DNA of 64,000 nucleotides from Acinetobacter portensis (lineage in GTDB: Bacteria; Pseudomonadota; Gammaproteobacteria; Pseudomonadales; Moraxellaceae): positions 1,116,001-1,180,000 of the forward strand of contig NZ_CP096120.1 of assembly GCF_023158935.1 (NCBI RefSeq), written 5' to 3'. Below are positions 1-10,029 of this stretch, piece after piece. Below the pieces are notes generated by a model. That model was not told the DNA's origin. It ran no database searches and saw only the letters and a list, made by a program, of their open reading frames with translations. Within the stretch, counting starts at the first letter, position 1. Every line of letters starts with the position of its first letter. The position numbers and the translations under genes were made by a program.

Positions 1-1654
1 CTGCAAGGGCACCAAGAAAAGCACCAGGGAGTTTAATAATTTTGCGTGCAGCCAATGTAAACCAGCGGTCAGCGAATTCGGTTCCTCTATGTGGTGAAGC
101 AAGGAAAATTGCGCGGCTAAAATTAGGTACATGATTCATTTGCAAACGTGATTTAAATAAAGGGTCATTTTTATATTTGTTGGCACGACTATTATTTAAC
201 AGGGCAACTGCGGGCTTCACTAAGTCTGCATCACTCACAAGTAAGCGAGAAATAATACCACCCATACTATGACCAATTAGCACAGCATCTTTTTTTGCAG
301 ATGCATTTGGTGCAACTTGATTGAATGTTTGCGTAATAAGTGCATAAATTTGAAAGCGACTTTCTAAAATAGGCATATTGGTAGAATAGAAAACTTGCCA
401 AACTTGGTAATTATCGCGTAATACAGGATCACCCATGATATCGTTTGTTAAGCGTACCCAAGCTTCAGGACTACTTGCCAAACCATGAACTAGAACAATA
501 ACTTTTTTATTTGGATTGTAAGGTTCAAGCATAAATAGATGGGGCAGTGTTATACGATCATCACGGTCAATCAGTGATAAAAATGCAGCACGAACAAGAT
601 TATTTTCAGCCAACCATAGACCATAAGGTGCAGAAAAGTTTGCAGCTAATGGATAAGATTTACCTGAAATTTGTGCAGTATCGTGATTGTAAGGATCATA
701 CACATTTAAATTTAATACTTTGCTATTTATAATTTCATCAACACTTGATGCTTTTTCAGGCTCAACGGTAACCGTGACTGCTAAATAACGCGCATCATGA
801 ATATTGGGGTTACTTCCATTTGGGTATTTATGGTTGAGTGGGTCTGTAATATAAGGTGTTTTTTTGCTGCGATTCGCTTTTTCATTTGCATCATTTAAAA
901 CCACAAGAAATTCTGAGCCAAAACCATCACGGCGTGTAATCGATCTCAACCCTGAAAAGTTCATGCTATAGGTAGACATGATACTTTCTATTTTTTGTGT
1001 TCTAAGTGACGGGTAATTGTCAAAATTGATGTTGTATAAGCTTTTCCCAATTTCAATTTGAGGTTTAAATTGGGTATTTTTATATCTTAGTGAATATGCA
1101 TTTGAAAGTTTTGCAATCGCTTGATTATAGAAATCTCGAATTTGTACTTGTCTGTTGTCAAAAATACGATCATTCACATTACGCTTGGTTTTAAACATAT
1201 ATGCATAGCTATAACGAATACTTTGATCGAGCATATGCAGCTGATTGTCTAAGCAAGTATCATAATTTTGCTGAATGATTTTTTGTTTTTCTTCTGAGCG
1301 ATGGCTCGTCAAGACACTTGTTTTACAGTGTGATGAATTTTCATAGGCAAGTGCTTTTGCAAGATAAAGTTCACTCGCTGTAGAGAGGAGTTGTTCATCT
1401 TGAATTTGAGAAATTTCTTTTAATTCTTTAACGCAATGTTCAGGATTGTCTGTACAAACTTTTGCCTCTCGACCAGTCATAGACAAAACATTTAGACTTG
1501 CTTCACTTAATTTATTACGTGACAAAATGCTATCACGTTCATTTGCGATGGTGGTATTTAGAGAAACATTTTTAACACTGACAACCTGACAACCTGAAAG
1601 TAATAACGTACTTAGGGCAGCAAGGAATGTTATTTTTTTTATAAGCGTAGCCAT
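1..1654 (-). CDS. Lipoprotein with alpha/beta-hydrolase (lipase/esterase-like) domain, truncated by the window edge
   Basis: An open frame runs from ATG at 1654 to the window edge without a stop, giving about 551 residues with the C-terminus missing. The N-terminus is a lipoprotein signal with lipobox LLLSGC, so the product should be lipid-anchored in the envelope. The next 250 or so residues look helical and charged and match nothing I recognise. The hydrolase part begins near residue 380 with a VIVLVHG oxyanion strand, followed by the nucleophile elbow GHSMGG at residues 461-466 (Ser463). The acid and histidine would lie partly beyond the edge. The family hydrolyses ester or amide bonds; the substrate cannot be read from sequence. 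I translated the whole stretch by hand and it is uninterrupted. Confidence 0.82.
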   Translation of the reverse strand, partial: MATLIKKITFLAALSTLLLSGCQVVSVKNVSLNTTIANERDSILSRNKLSEASLNVLSMTGREAKVCTDNPEHCVKELKEISQIQDEQLLSTASELYLAKALAYENSSHCKTSVLTSHRSEEKQKIIQQNYDTCLDNQLHMLDQSIRYSYAYMFKTKRNVNDRIFDNRQVQIRDFYNQAIAKLSNAYSLRYKNTQFKPQIEIGKSLYNINFDNYPSLRTQKIESIMSTYSMNFSGLRSITRRDGFGSEFLVVLNDANEKANRSKKTPYITDPLNHKYPNGSNPNIHDARYLAVTVTVEPEKASSVDEIINSKVLNLNVYDPYNHDTAQISGKSYPLAANFSAPYGLWLAENNLVRAAFLSLIDRDDRITLPHLFMLEPYNPNKKVIVLVHGLASSPEAWVRLTNDIMGDPVLRDNYQVWQVFYSTNMPILESRFQIYALITQTFNQVAPNASAKKDAVLIGHSMGGIISRLLVSDADLVKPAVALLNNSRANKYKNDPLFKSRLQMNHVPNFSRAIFLASPHRGTEFADRWFTLAARKIIKLPGAFLGALA

Positions 1655-1719
1655 AGGTTTACTACATAAAATCCGATTTTTTATCATACGATTTTTTTGT
1701 GTGATTTCAATCGTTAAGT

Positions 1720-1746
1720 ATAAAAAAAGACCGTATAAACGGTCTT
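1720..1746 (-). terminator. Rho-independent terminator after the 1766-2602 lipoprotein gene
   Basis: An 8-bp perfect stem (AAGACCGT / ACGGTCTT) with a 4-nt loop is followed on the minus strand by a run of seven T. It lies 20 bp beyond the stop codon of the lipoprotein gene and before the start of the hydrolase gene, so the two are probably separate transcripts. Confidence 0.85.
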
Positions 1747-1765
1747 AATTTGGTAACAAGTTGAG

Positions 1766-2602
1766 TTATTTAGTTGGATTCATAACTTGCCATACATTCC
1801 AACGACCTTTTTTCTCAATTTCATTAATTAAGCGATCTGCTACATTAGCTTCTTGAGGATATTGAAGTTTGTAATTTTTTAGGGTTTGAACAGCATTTTT
1901 CTTCTGTTCCATCGCTAAATAATTGTTTGTTGCAGATAAATAAGCTTCTTGAACGCCAGCTTTCATCGCTTTGTCTAAATAAGAAATTGCTTCGCGTTGA
2001 CCACCACCTTCAGATAGTGCAAAACCAAACCAGAAATTAAGTTCTGGGTCATTCTTATTTAGTTTTTGCAAACGTTGTGCATAATTCATAGATTTAGTTG
2101 TATATGCAGAACCAAGGTCTAAATTACGTGCCATTACGCTTGCTTTAAATGCGCGAATAAGCACATCAAAAGATGCATTGTCTTTTGCTGTAAGTGCTTC
2201 AAGTTGTTGGTTTACTTGTTTTAATTTCTGTTCGAAACCTTTGCGTTCTTGGCGCTCAGTGAAACGTGGTGGGTAATGACGTGCTTTACCTTCGACCATT
2301 TGTAAAAAATCATCAATTTCAGTGACATCTACTTGATTGCTAGAAGCAGATTTTGCATAAGAAATTTCACGTGTTTTGCTGTTTGTAGCTGGAACAATTA
2401 AACGATTTTTCCCGTTTTCTGCTTTCTTTAAATCTAATTCAAATGCAGAAGGTGCTGCGTAGTTAAATGGATTAAGTGCATAAAATGGTGCAGAAAGAGT
2501 AGGTTCTTTGAAAACGATCGGTTCGTGACTTGTTGGTAGAACTGAACAAGCAGATAAAAGTGCTGCTGATAGTGCTACGCATGCCAACGGTTTAAGCATC
2601 AT
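1766..2602 (-). CDS. Lipoprotein with helical (TPR/Sel1-like) repeats
   Basis: About 278 residues. The signal sequence ends in lipobox LLSAC, so the product should be an envelope lipoprotein. Clustered Met codons make the start ambiguous (2611, 2602 or 2599); 2602 has a GGA about 8 nt upstream and gives a normal-length signal peptide. The C-terminal half has alternating helices with TPR-like residues, for example around LNFWFGFALSEGGG and AISYLDKAMKAG, as in tetratricopeptide scaffolds. No catalytic motif is visible. It has its own terminator and is separated from cysE by about 120 bp. The specific role is unknown. Confidence 0.75.
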   Translation of the reverse strand: MMLKPLACVALSAALLSACSVLPTSHEPIVFKEPTLSAPFYALNPFNYAAPSAFELDLKKAENGKNRLIVPATNSKTREISYAKSASSNQVDVTEIDDFLQMVEGKARHYPPRFTERQERKGFEQKLKQVNQQLEALTAKDNASFDVLIRAFKASVMARNLDLGSAYTTKSMNYAQRLQKLNKNDPELNFWFGFALSEGGGQREAISYLDKAMKAGVQEAYLSATNNYLAMEQKKNAVQTLKNYKLQYPQEANVADRLINEIEKKGRWNVWQVMNPTK

Positions 2603-2724
2603 TATGATCATCCATTAATTTTTTTAAAGTGTGGTTCAAAGTGCAATTTTGAGCATATTTATCAGTCTAGAAAAACACTGATAAATATGCAAGTTACAGC
2701 TTGTTAATTTATAAAGGAAAAAGA

Positions 2725-3531
2725 TTAGGCTTTAGATTGGCTACTTTGAGCTTCACATTCACGTCTAACATCTTCAATAATCTTAAGTTCTTCAGCACTA
2801 AAAGGTTGTTCTTTCACTTGCTGTTTTTTGAAAGTAGGATCAAGTAAGGATAAACGTTGACATAATGTGTTCATACGTTTTTCATTTTGTTGAATTCTAT
2901 CGAGTAGAACGCGCATGCCATCAAGGATTGGATCGGATTGGTCTTGCGTTGCAGCGTACGGTTGAAAACCAATACTTTCTGCATAATCACGTCGACGTGC
3001 TTCTTCTTCACTTGGTTTATCTTTAGTAATAAAACGAGCAGGGTTACCAACAGCAGTTGTATTTTCAGGAACTGCTTTTGTTACAACAGCATTTGAACCA
3101 ACTTTAGAGTTTTTACCTACTGTAAATGGCCCTAAAATTTTGGCACCAGCACCTACAACTACACCATCTTCTAGTGTTGGATGGCGTTTGCCTTTATTCC
3201 AAGTTGTACCGCCCAAAGTTACGCCATGATAAAGCGTAACATCATCGCCAATTTCCGCAGTTTCACCAATTACAACACCCATGCCATGATCGATGAAAAA
3301 ACGACGACCAATTTTAGCACCAGGATGAATTTCAATACCTGTTGAAAAACGGCTAAATGAAGACAGTAAACGTGCTGATCCTTTACAATCTTTTTTCCAT
3401 AATTCATGGGCAACACGATGCATCATTAATGCATGTATGCCAGGATATGTGGTTAAGACTTCAAGGGTGTTTCGTGCGGCAGGATCGCGCGCGAATACAG
3501 CGTTTATATCTTCTTTAAGCTGTTTAAGCAT
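2725..3531 (-). CDS. cysE: Serine O-acetyltransferase
   Basis: Transfers acetyl from acetyl-CoA to L-serine, the first step of cysteine synthesis. The 268-residue product has the N-terminal helical domain ([16 protein letters not shown]) and the left-handed beta-helix hexapeptide repeats with the active-site stretch [15 protein letters not shown] and [16 protein letters not shown] chose ATG at 3531 because a GGGGA ribosome site lies about 8 nt upstream and the protein then starts like other family members. An in-frame ATG at 3546 overlaps the trmJ stop as TAATG, so translation of the two genes is probably coupled. The C-terminus beyond residue 200 is a longer helical tail than in the enteric enzyme. 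Confidence 0.93.
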   Translation of the reverse strand: MLKQLKEDINAVFARDPAARNTLEVLTTYPGIHALMMHRVAHELWKKDCKGSARLLSSFSRFSTGIEIHPGAKIGRRFFIDHGMGVVIGETAEIGDDVTLYHGVTLGGTTWNKGKRHPTLEDGVVVGAGAKILGPFTVGKNSKVGSNAVVTKAVPENTTAVGNPARFITKDKPSEEEARRRDYAESIGFQPYAATQDQSDPILDGMRVLLDRIQQNEKRMNTLCQRLSLLDPTFKKQQVKEQPFSAEELKIIEDVRRECEAQSSQSKA

Positions 3532-3545
3532 TGGATTGATCCCCA

Positions 3546-4373
3546 TTATTTTTCAGACTTCGACTGTTTCCATGTGCCATTATTTAGTGCTTGTACACGG
3601 CTAAATATGCCACGAAGTAAATGATATTCCATACGATCTAATTGTATACGACCAAATAGGCGACGCAAGCGTAAAGGAAGTAATCGTGGGTTTTTAGGAT
3701 CTAAAAACTCAATTTCTGCTAACATTTTTTCAATATGTGGGTAAAACTGTTCCATTTGTTCATGTGTAACAAGTGGCTCATCCCATTGCATATCTTCAGT
3801 TTCTGTTACATGCATAGTCGCTTCTGGATTAACTTCTTTACCCATTTTATCCATTGCTGCCATACGCATTTCATAACAAATGATTTGAATGGCTTGGGCA
3901 ACGTTTAATACACCATAATCTGTATTCACAGGAATTGTCACGTGAAAGTTTGCAAGTGCAAGCTCTTCGTTGGTCAAACCACGGTCTTCACGTCCAAAGA
4001 TAACAGCAACTTGTTGTTTGTCGTCAATTACGGCTTTTAACGATTTTTCAGCAGCAGGGCGCGCATCAAGTAAAGGCCAAGGAATGGTGCGACTACGTGC
4101 GCTTGTTCCAAAGACAATGTGACAATCTTTAATTGCATCTTCAAGTGTTTCAACAATTTCAATTTGATCAATTAAATCTGTTGCACCTGCTGCAAGTGCG
4201 TTGATGTCTGGGTGTGGGTAGGTTTTTGGAGAAACCAAAACCAACTTAGATAAACCCATTGTTTTCATTGCACGTAAAGCACTACCAATATTTGCAGGTA
4301 ATGTTGTATTCACCATGACAATACGCACATGGGAGAGATGTGCTGAAACGGCAGCATTGTCAATATGACTCAT
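3546..4373 (-). CDS. trmJ: tRNA (cytidine/uridine-2'-O-)-methyltransferase TrmJ
   Basis: SPOUT-class methyltransferase that 2'-O-methylates the tRNA wobble-proximal position 32 using S-adenosylmethionine. The 275 residues show the usual motifs: [20 protein letters not shown] near the start, [18 protein letters not shown] in the middle and the knot-forming [18 protein letters not shown]. The C-terminal helical extension (about residues 190-275) is typical of TrmJ rather than TrmL. It lies between dnaE (27 bp upstream) and cysE (overlapping stop and start), so these three genes probably share a transcript. Confidence 0.9.
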   Translation of the reverse strand: MSHIDNAAVSAHLSHVRIVMVNTTLPANIGSALRAMKTMGLSKLVLVSPKTYPHPDINALAAGATDLIDQIEIVETLEDAIKDCHIVFGTSARSRTIPWPLLDARPAAEKSLKAVIDDKQQVAVIFGREDRGLTNEELALANFHVTIPVNTDYGVLNVAQAIQIICYEMRMAAMDKMGKEVNPEATMHVTETEDMQWDEPLVTHEQMEQFYPHIEKMLAEIEFLDPKNPRLLPLRLRRLFGRIQLDRMEYHLLRGIFSRVQALNNGTWKQSKSEK

Positions 4374-4400
4374 ATTTTTTCCACTTTGACAGTTTTTATC

Positions 4401-7400
4401 TTAAGAATATTGTTCGGCTTGTGCCTGAAATTGATCCATTGCATCGTCCATAGACACACCTTCAGGAGGTGGTGCAACTTGAACAGGTTGTGCAGCCTCA
4501 TAGCTTACGGCTTTGGCTGCTTTTGACTTTACTTGATATTCGATGTGTAAGGCATCGGCACCAAAATAATCACGTAACTTACTGAGTAATTCATCTAAAG
4601 GAGCAACTTTCCAGTTAATTCCTAAATGTAATTCTGTTGTTGCATATTCAAAGTCGAGTTTTAATTGAACTGGAATATGGGTATGCATATCTACATTGCA
4701 GTAAGGAAGAAGTATTTCTTGTAAATCTTTATTTAATGTTTTGCTGAAATGTTCAGGTGCGAGTTTAATTTGAATGCTGTTTGCGCGTTTTTGACGAATT
4801 TCATTGAGGTTAAATGCTTTGGTTAAACGTCCCATTGGGCGATCAAAGCCTTCACGCTCGTAAATTTCACCTTCAATAACCACAACTTTTTCATTCACAA
4901 TCACATCTTTAAAACGTTGGAAACGTTCGTGATTGGCAGAAATTTCAATACGCGCTGTGCCGTCATCTAAAGTAACCATCATGCGGTTAGGGAAGTTGGC
5001 AATATCTACAACTAAACCTGCAAATACAGTGGTTACGCCACGACGTGTTGGTGTTAATTCATTAATTTTATTTGATACAAAAGATTTAAGTTCTACTTTA
5101 TAAACATCAATTGGATGTCCCGTTAAATATAAACCTAAAGTATCTTTTTCACCTTTTAAGCGAACTTCATCTGACCAAGGTTTTACAGGTTTAGCTGGTT
5201 TACGTTGAACTTCTTCAACTTCACCAAATAAATCCATAATACCTGTTTCACGGTTTGAGCGAGCTTGTTCGGCTGCTTGAACTGCTTCAGGAAGTTGAGC
5301 CATTAAACTTGAACGTTCAATGCCTAAACAATCGAGTGCGCCTGAACGAATCAGCGCTTCTAAAGTACGTTTATTGATTTTTTTCAAATCTACACGATGG
5401 CAGAAATCGAATAAATCTTTGTAAGGACCATCTTGAATGCGTGAGTCAATAACAGACTGCATTGCAGCTTCGCCAACACCTTTAATTGCACCTAAACCAT
5501 AAACAATTGTCGATGGGCTACTTGCGTGGAATTGGTAAATAGACATATTGATAGAAGGTGGAAGTACTTCTAGCTTGTTAATACGACAGTCATCAATTAA
5601 GAATACGATGCTGTCTGTATTCTGCATTTCCGAAGTTAAAACGGCAGACATGAATTCAGCAGGATAATGCGCTTTTAACCAAGCTGTTTGATAAGCAACA
5701 AGGGCATAAGCAGCAGCATGTGATTTGTTAAAACCATAGCCGGCGAATTTTTCCATATAGTCGAAAATATGGTTGGCTGTTGCTTCATCAATGTCTTTTT
5801 CGGCAGCACCTTTAATAAAGATTTGGCGCTGTTTCACCATTTCTTCAGGTTTCTTCTTACCCATTGCACGACGAAGTAAGTCTGCACCACCCAAGCTATA
5901 GCCTGCACAGAACTGCGCTGCCTGCATTACCTGTTCTTGGTAAACCATAATTCCGTAAGTTGGTTCGAGTACTTTTTCGAGTAATGGATGTAAATATTCA
6001 AACTCGCCACCATGCATACGATGGATAAAGTCTGGAATAAGATCCATTGGACCTGGACGGTATAACGACACAAAGGCGATAATTTCTTCGAATTTACTTG
6101 GGCGTGCTTCCTTAAGCATTTTTTTCATGCCCACGGATTCAAACTGGAATACTGCTGTGGTATTTGCCTTTGCAAAAATTTCGTATGCAGGTTTATCGTC
6201 TAATGGAATATATGAAATATTGACAGGTTCGGTAACATCTTCACGTGCATTAATGTGCTTAATCGCATCTTCAATTACGGTTAAGTTACGTAAACCCAAG
6301 AAGTCGAACTTCACTAAGCCTGCGGCTTCTACGTCATCTTTATCGAACTGTGCAACACGTGATGTGCCATCTGCATCACACATAACAGCCGAATAATCGG
6401 TGAGTTTGGTTGGTGCAATTACAACACCACCCGCATGTTTACCTGTGTTACGTGTAATCCCTTCAAGCTTTAGTGCCATTTCCCAAATTTCAGATGCATC
6501 ATCGTAGTCTGGGTTGGAAGGGTTGGTTACAATATCTTTAAGTTGTGGTTCTGCTTCAATTGATTCTTCTAAACTCAAACCTAAAGGTTTGGTTGGAATC
6601 ATTTTTGAAATACGATCAGCTAAACCATAAGATTTACCCAATACACGCGCAACGTCACGAATTGCACCTTTGGCGGCCATGGTACCGAACGTTGCAATTT
6701 GAGATACAGCTTCGCGACCATAAGTACGCGCAACATAGTCAATTACACGGTCACGACCAGCGATACAGAAATCGACGTCGAAATCGGGCATAGATACACG
6801 TTCTGGGTTTAAGAAACGTTCGAAAAGTAGGTCGTAACGTAATGGATCAAGATCGGTAATTTTTAAGCTATAAGCAACAAGTGAGCCTGCACCTGAACCA
6901 CGTCCCGGACCTACAGGTACGCCATTGCCTTTAGACCATTGAATGAAGTCCATGACAATGAGGAAGTAACCCGGGAAACCCATATCTAGAATAATTTTAA
7001 TTTCAAAGGCTAAGCGTTCATCGTAAGGCTTACGAACTTCTGCCCAATCATCATCACGCTTTTCAATTGGATAAAGGAAATCTAGGCGTTCTTCTAAGCC
7101 TTCTTCACACAAGTGTGCAAAGTAAGTGTCAATGGTATGACCTTCAGGAATTGGATAATCAGGTAGGTCATTAAAGCCTAAACGAAGCGTTGCATTACAA
7201 CGCTGTGCAATATAGTAAGTATTTTCAATTGCTGAAGGGATATCTGAAAACAGCTCAACCATTTGTTCAGATGTTTTGAAATATTGTTCAGGCGTATAGT
7301 TTTTTGGACGGCGACTATCACCTAAAACATAACCATCTGCAATACAAACACGTGCTTCATGTGCTTCATAGTCTTCACTTTTAATAAAGTGAACATCATT

Positions 7401-7970
7401 GTGTGCAACAACACCAATATTGTATTTTTTAGCAAGTTTTACCGCTTCGTGAATAAAATCTTCTTCACCAGGATGATTGGTACGTGTAAGTGCAAAGTAA
7501 ACACGATTGCCAAATTTCTCAACCCATTCTTCTAAGAGTGGTTCCGCTTTTTGAGGATTAGAAGTGCACAGCATTTTACCAACGTCGCTGTGCATACCAA
7601 GCAGTAAAATGAGGTCTTGGTTTTGTTCTAATATTAATTCTTTTCTTACACAAGGGATATCAAGTTGCTGACCTGAAATATAACCTTCAGATACGAGTTC
7701 GGTAAGATTACGCCAACCTTTGTTGGTCATAGACAGCAGGGTAATACGATGTTCTGCATCATTCAGGCGTAAAATTGAACCTAAAATAGGTTTAATACCT
7801 TTGCCTAAACACTTTCCATAGAATTTTACAGCTGCGTGTAAGTTAGATAAGTCTGTAATGGCAAGTGCAGGCATGTTGTCATCTGCTGCAGCTTTCACAA
7901 GTTCAGGTATACGAACAATAGATTCCGTAATTGAAAATTCTGTTTGAATACCAAGATGTACAAAGTGCAT
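4401..7970 (-). CDS. dnaE: DNA polymerase III alpha subunit
   Basis: Catalytic subunit of the replicative polymerase, 1189 residues, close to the usual DnaE length. An N-terminal PHP domain begins at residue 2. Its first motif reads HLGIQTEFS, so the second metal-site histidine seen in many PHP domains is Gln here, as expected for a PHP domain without nuclease activity. The polymerase core carries GPGRGSGAGSLVAY and the catalytic PDFDVDF motif. Thumb and fingers follow (YRPGPMDLIPDFIHR, YGIMVYQEQVMQ), then a helix-hairpin-helix region (IKGVGEAAMQSVI) and a C-terminal OB fold (TTVFAGLVVDIANFPNRM). It is the first gene of the dnaE-trmJ-cysE run. Confidence 0.97.
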   Translation of the reverse strand: MHFVHLGIQTEFSITESIVRIPELVKAAADDNMPALAITDLSNLHAAVKFYGKCLGKGIKPILGSILRLNDAEHRITLLSMTNKGWRNLTELVSEGYISGQQLDIPCVRKELILEQNQDLILLLGMHSDVGKMLCTSNPQKAEPLLEEWVEKFGNRVYFALTRTNHPGEEDFIHEAVKLAKKYNIGVVAHNDVHFIKSEDYEAHEARVCIADGYVLGDSRRPKNYTPEQYFKTSEQMVELFSDIPSAIENTYYIAQRCNATLRLGFNDLPDYPIPEGHTIDTYFAHLCEEGLEERLDFLYPIEKRDDDWAEVRKPYDERLAFEIKIILDMGFPGYFLIVMDFIQWSKGNGVPVGPGRGSGAGSLVAYSLKITDLDPLRYDLLFERFLNPERVSMPDFDVDFCIAGRDRVIDYVARTYGREAVSQIATFGTMAAKGAIRDVARVLGKSYGLADRISKMIPTKPLGLSLEESIEAEPQLKDIVTNPSNPDYDDASEIWEMALKLEGITRNTGKHAGGVVIAPTKLTDYSAVMCDADGTSRVAQFDKDDVEAAGLVKFDFLGLRNLTVIEDAIKHINAREDVTEPVNISYIPLDDKPAYEIFAKANTTAVFQFESVGMKKMLKEARPSKFEEIIAFVSLYRPGPMDLIPDFIHRMHGGEFEYLHPLLEKVLEPTYGIMVYQEQVMQAAQFCAGYSLGGADLLRRAMGKKKPEEMVKQRQIFIKGAAEKDIDEATANHIFDYMEKFAGYGFNKSHAAAYALVAYQTAWLKAHYPAEFMSAVLTSEMQNTDSIVFLIDDCRINKLEVLPPSINMSIYQFHASSPSTIVYGLGAIKGVGEAAMQSVIDSRIQDGPYKDLFDFCHRVDLKKINKRTLEALIRSGALDCLGIERSSLMAQLPEAVQAAEQARSNRETGIMDLFGEVEEVQRKPAKPVKPWSDEVRLKGEKDTLGLYLTGHPIDVYKVELKSFVSNKINELTPTRRGVTTVFAGLVVDIANFPNRMMVTLDDGTARIEISANHERFQRFKDVIVNEKVVVIEGEIYEREGFDRPMGRLTKAFNLNEIRQKRANSIQIKLAPEHFSKTLNKDLQEILLPYCNVDMHTHIPVQLKLDFEYATTELHLGINWKVAPLDELLSKLRDYFGADALHIEYQVKSKAAKAVSYEAAQPVQVAPPPEGVSMDDAMDQFQAQAEQYS

Positions 7971-8189
7971 AAATGAGTCCCTGCAAAAACACCCGCTATT
8001 TTAGCACGCTCTATTGTTTTTCTGAGTGTAATTGAAATGAATTGGTGAAGTTTTATCAAATATTTCATAGAAATATAACATGATCAAAACTTTAACAAAT
8101 GAAAAAATATTGACTTAGCATCACTTAAATTAAATAAGCTTAGACAAATTTAATATTTTTAATGAAAATGAAAGCGAATATAAAAAATT

Positions 8190-8211
8190 AAAGCCCTCGA
8201 AAGAGGGCTTT
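8190..8211 (-). terminator. Rho-independent terminator of the met operon
   Basis: A 9-bp perfect stem (AAAGCCCTC / GAGGGCTTT) with a GAAA-type loop sits 28 bp beyond the metI stop. On the minus strand it is followed by TAATTTTTTAT, a fair U-tract. The remaining 220 bp up to dnaE hold the dnaE promoter region, with no gene. Confidence 0.85.
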
Positions 8212-8238
8212 AATTTATCAAAATTTATGTAATGTTGA

Positions 8239-8934
8239 TTATCTTAAACGAGATAGCCGTTCACCTAAAGATTGAACAATTTGAACCAAAATAATCAGCA
8301 CAATTACTGTCAGGTAAATCACGCTGTCATCAAAACGTTGGTAACCATAAGAAATAGCAAGGTCACCAATACCGCCTGCACCAATTGCACCTGCCATTGC
8401 AGTTGCACCAATTAAGCTAATAAGGGCAGTGGTTAAGTTTAAAATAAGCGAGCTACGAGCTTCAGGAATGACAAACTTAAATACAATTTGTAATGGCGTT
8501 GCACCCATTGCTTGAGCAGATTCAACAATACCACTATTTACTTCAAGTAATGAAGACTCAACCAAACGACCAATATAAGGACCTACATAAATAGTAAGCG
8601 GTACAATTGCAGCCCAAGTACCAATGGTCGTACCTGTAATAAACTTAGTTAAAGGGTAAACCGCAATCATTAAAATAATGAAGGGAAGTGAACGAAGAGC
8701 ATTCACAATAGGGTTTAACGCCGTATAAATAGCTTTGTTCGGCAAAATTCCATCTGGGCGTGTCGCAACTAAAGCAATACCTTGAACAAAGCCCCAAATT
8801 GTTCCGAAAATCATTGAAAAGAACACCATATTTAGGGTTTCTTGCAATGCGGTAACAAACTGATCCATTGAAACAGAACTTGTCCAAAACGGTGCTGTTA
8901 AAGAAGTCAGCAATTGCACTATTAAATCTCTCAT
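8239..8934 (-). CDS. metI: Methionine ABC transporter permease MetI
   Basis: Inner-membrane permease of the MetNIQ importer for D- and L-methionine. At 231 residues it has about five hydrophobic segments and the cytoplasmic coupling motif seen in this family (ESAQAMGATPLQIVFKFVIP), which docks onto the MetN ATPase. Its ATG overlaps the metN stop by 4 bp (ATGA), consistent with translational coupling. It is last in the operon and is followed by a clear terminator. Confidence 0.93.
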   Translation of the reverse strand: MRDLIVQLLTSLTAPFWTSSVSMDQFVTALQETLNMVFFSMIFGTIWGFVQGIALVATRPDGILPNKAIYTALNPIVNALRSLPFIILMIAVYPLTKFITGTTIGTWAAIVPLTIYVGPYIGRLVESSLLEVNSGIVESAQAMGATPLQIVFKFVIPEARSSLILNLTTALISLIGATAMAGAIGAGGIGDLAISYGYQRFDDSVIYLTVIVLIILVQIVQSLGERLSRLR

Positions 8935-9956
8935 GCGATTACTCCTGACTGTTCAACTTGCACGCCGTGAGATCTTAAAAACTCAATCGCTTGTTGAATA
9001 AGTGCATCATCACCTAAAAGCTGAATAAACATTTGTCCAATAACAGTGCCGTTAATTTCGGTCATGTTGGCAAATAAAATATTCAAACTAATATCAAACT
9101 GTTTAATAACAGCCTGAATAACAGTTTCTTGTGCAGAGCTACCTAAAAATTTAAGGCAATACACGCTGTTATGATTTTGATTTTCTAAATTACTTAAAAT
9201 GTTTACAGGAAGTTGTTGCTGTAAAACAGTCTGAATAAAGTTTTTAGTGGTTGGGTGCTGAGGTTGACTAAAGATTTCCAAAGTCGAACCAGACTCAATG
9301 ACTTTACCTTGTTCCATAACGGCAACATAATCACAAACAGACTCAATTACATCCATTTCATGCGTTACCATCACAATAGTAATGCCTTGTTCTTTATTAA
9401 TTTTCTTTAATAGTTCAAGAACAGATTTTGTTGTTTGCGGATCTAATGCAGAAGTTGCTTCATCACATAATAAAATTTTAGGATGATTAGCAAGTGCACG
9501 CGCAATACCAACACGTTGCTTTTGACCACCAGATAATTCATCTGGGAAGGCATTTGCTTTGTGCTTAAGATCAATAAATTCTAATAATTCATTTAAACGT
9601 TTTTCACGCTCTGTTTTGCTATAACCTAAAAGTTTCATAGGCATTTCAATATTGGCTGCAACTGTTTTGGTTTGCAGTAAATTGAAGTGCTGAAAAATCA
9701 TGCCAATATTTGCACGTTCAGTACGAAGTTGGGCAGGGGTTAAAGCTGTGAAATCGGTTTGATTGATGATCACTTGACCGTCATTAGGACGTTCTAAAAG
9801 ATTAATCAGACGAATTAAAGTACTTTTACCAGCTCCACTATAGCCAATAATGCCAAAAATGCTGCCATCTGGAATTTGAAGGTTTATCTGATCTAAGGCA
9901 CGAATAGTCTGACCATTCAGTGTGTAATGCTTGGAAATGTTTTTAAATTCAATCAT
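8931..9956 (-). CDS. metN: Methionine ABC transporter ATP-binding protein MetN
   Basis: ATPase of the methionine importer, 341 residues. Walker A is GYSGAGKS at residues 38-45; the signature ELSGGQKQRVGIARAL and Walker B ILLCDEATSALD follow. Beyond about residue 265 there is a C-terminal NIL domain, which in MetN homologues binds methionine and inhibits transport. The gene lies between metQ (73 bp upstream, with a hairpin in the gap) and metI (4-bp overlap). Confidence 0.94.
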   Translation of the reverse strand: MIEFKNISKHYTLNGQTIRALDQINLQIPDGSIFGIIGYSGAGKSTLIRLINLLERPNDGQVIINQTDFTALTPAQLRTERANIGMIFQHFNLLQTKTVAANIEMPMKLLGYSKTEREKRLNELLEFIDLKHKANAFPDELSGGQKQRVGIARALANHPKILLCDEATSALDPQTTKSVLELLKKINKEQGITIVMVTHEMDVIESVCDYVAVMEQGKVIESGSTLEIFSQPQHPTTKNFIQTVLQQQLPVNILSNLENQNHNSVYCLKFLGSSAQETVIQAVIKQFDISLNILFANMTEINGTVIGQMFIQLLGDDALIQQAIEFLRSHGVQVEQSGVIA

Positions 9957-9980
9957 ATCGTCTAAATTAATCTAAAATGA

Positions 9981-10009
9981 AAAACAGGCAAAGAGTGTTT
10001 GCCTGTTTT
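9981..10009 (-). terminator. Perfect 12-bp hairpin between metQ and metN, probable partial terminator
   Basis: AAAACAGGCAAA and TTTGCCTGTTTT pair perfectly around a 5-nt loop. On the minus strand the stem is followed by a short T-rich tail. It lies between the stop of metQ and the start of metN within one operon. Such a structure would shield the metQ message and let only part of transcription continue into metN-metI, giving more binding protein than transporter. This role is inferred. Confidence 0.7.
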
Positions 10010-10029
10010 AGTTATTCTTAATTATATTA

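Noticed and set aside
4401..7970. Defective dnaE because the first PHP motif has Gln in place of His
   Set aside because: PHP metal-site loss is common in DnaE proteins whose proofreading is done by a separate subunit, and the polymerase motifs are intact.
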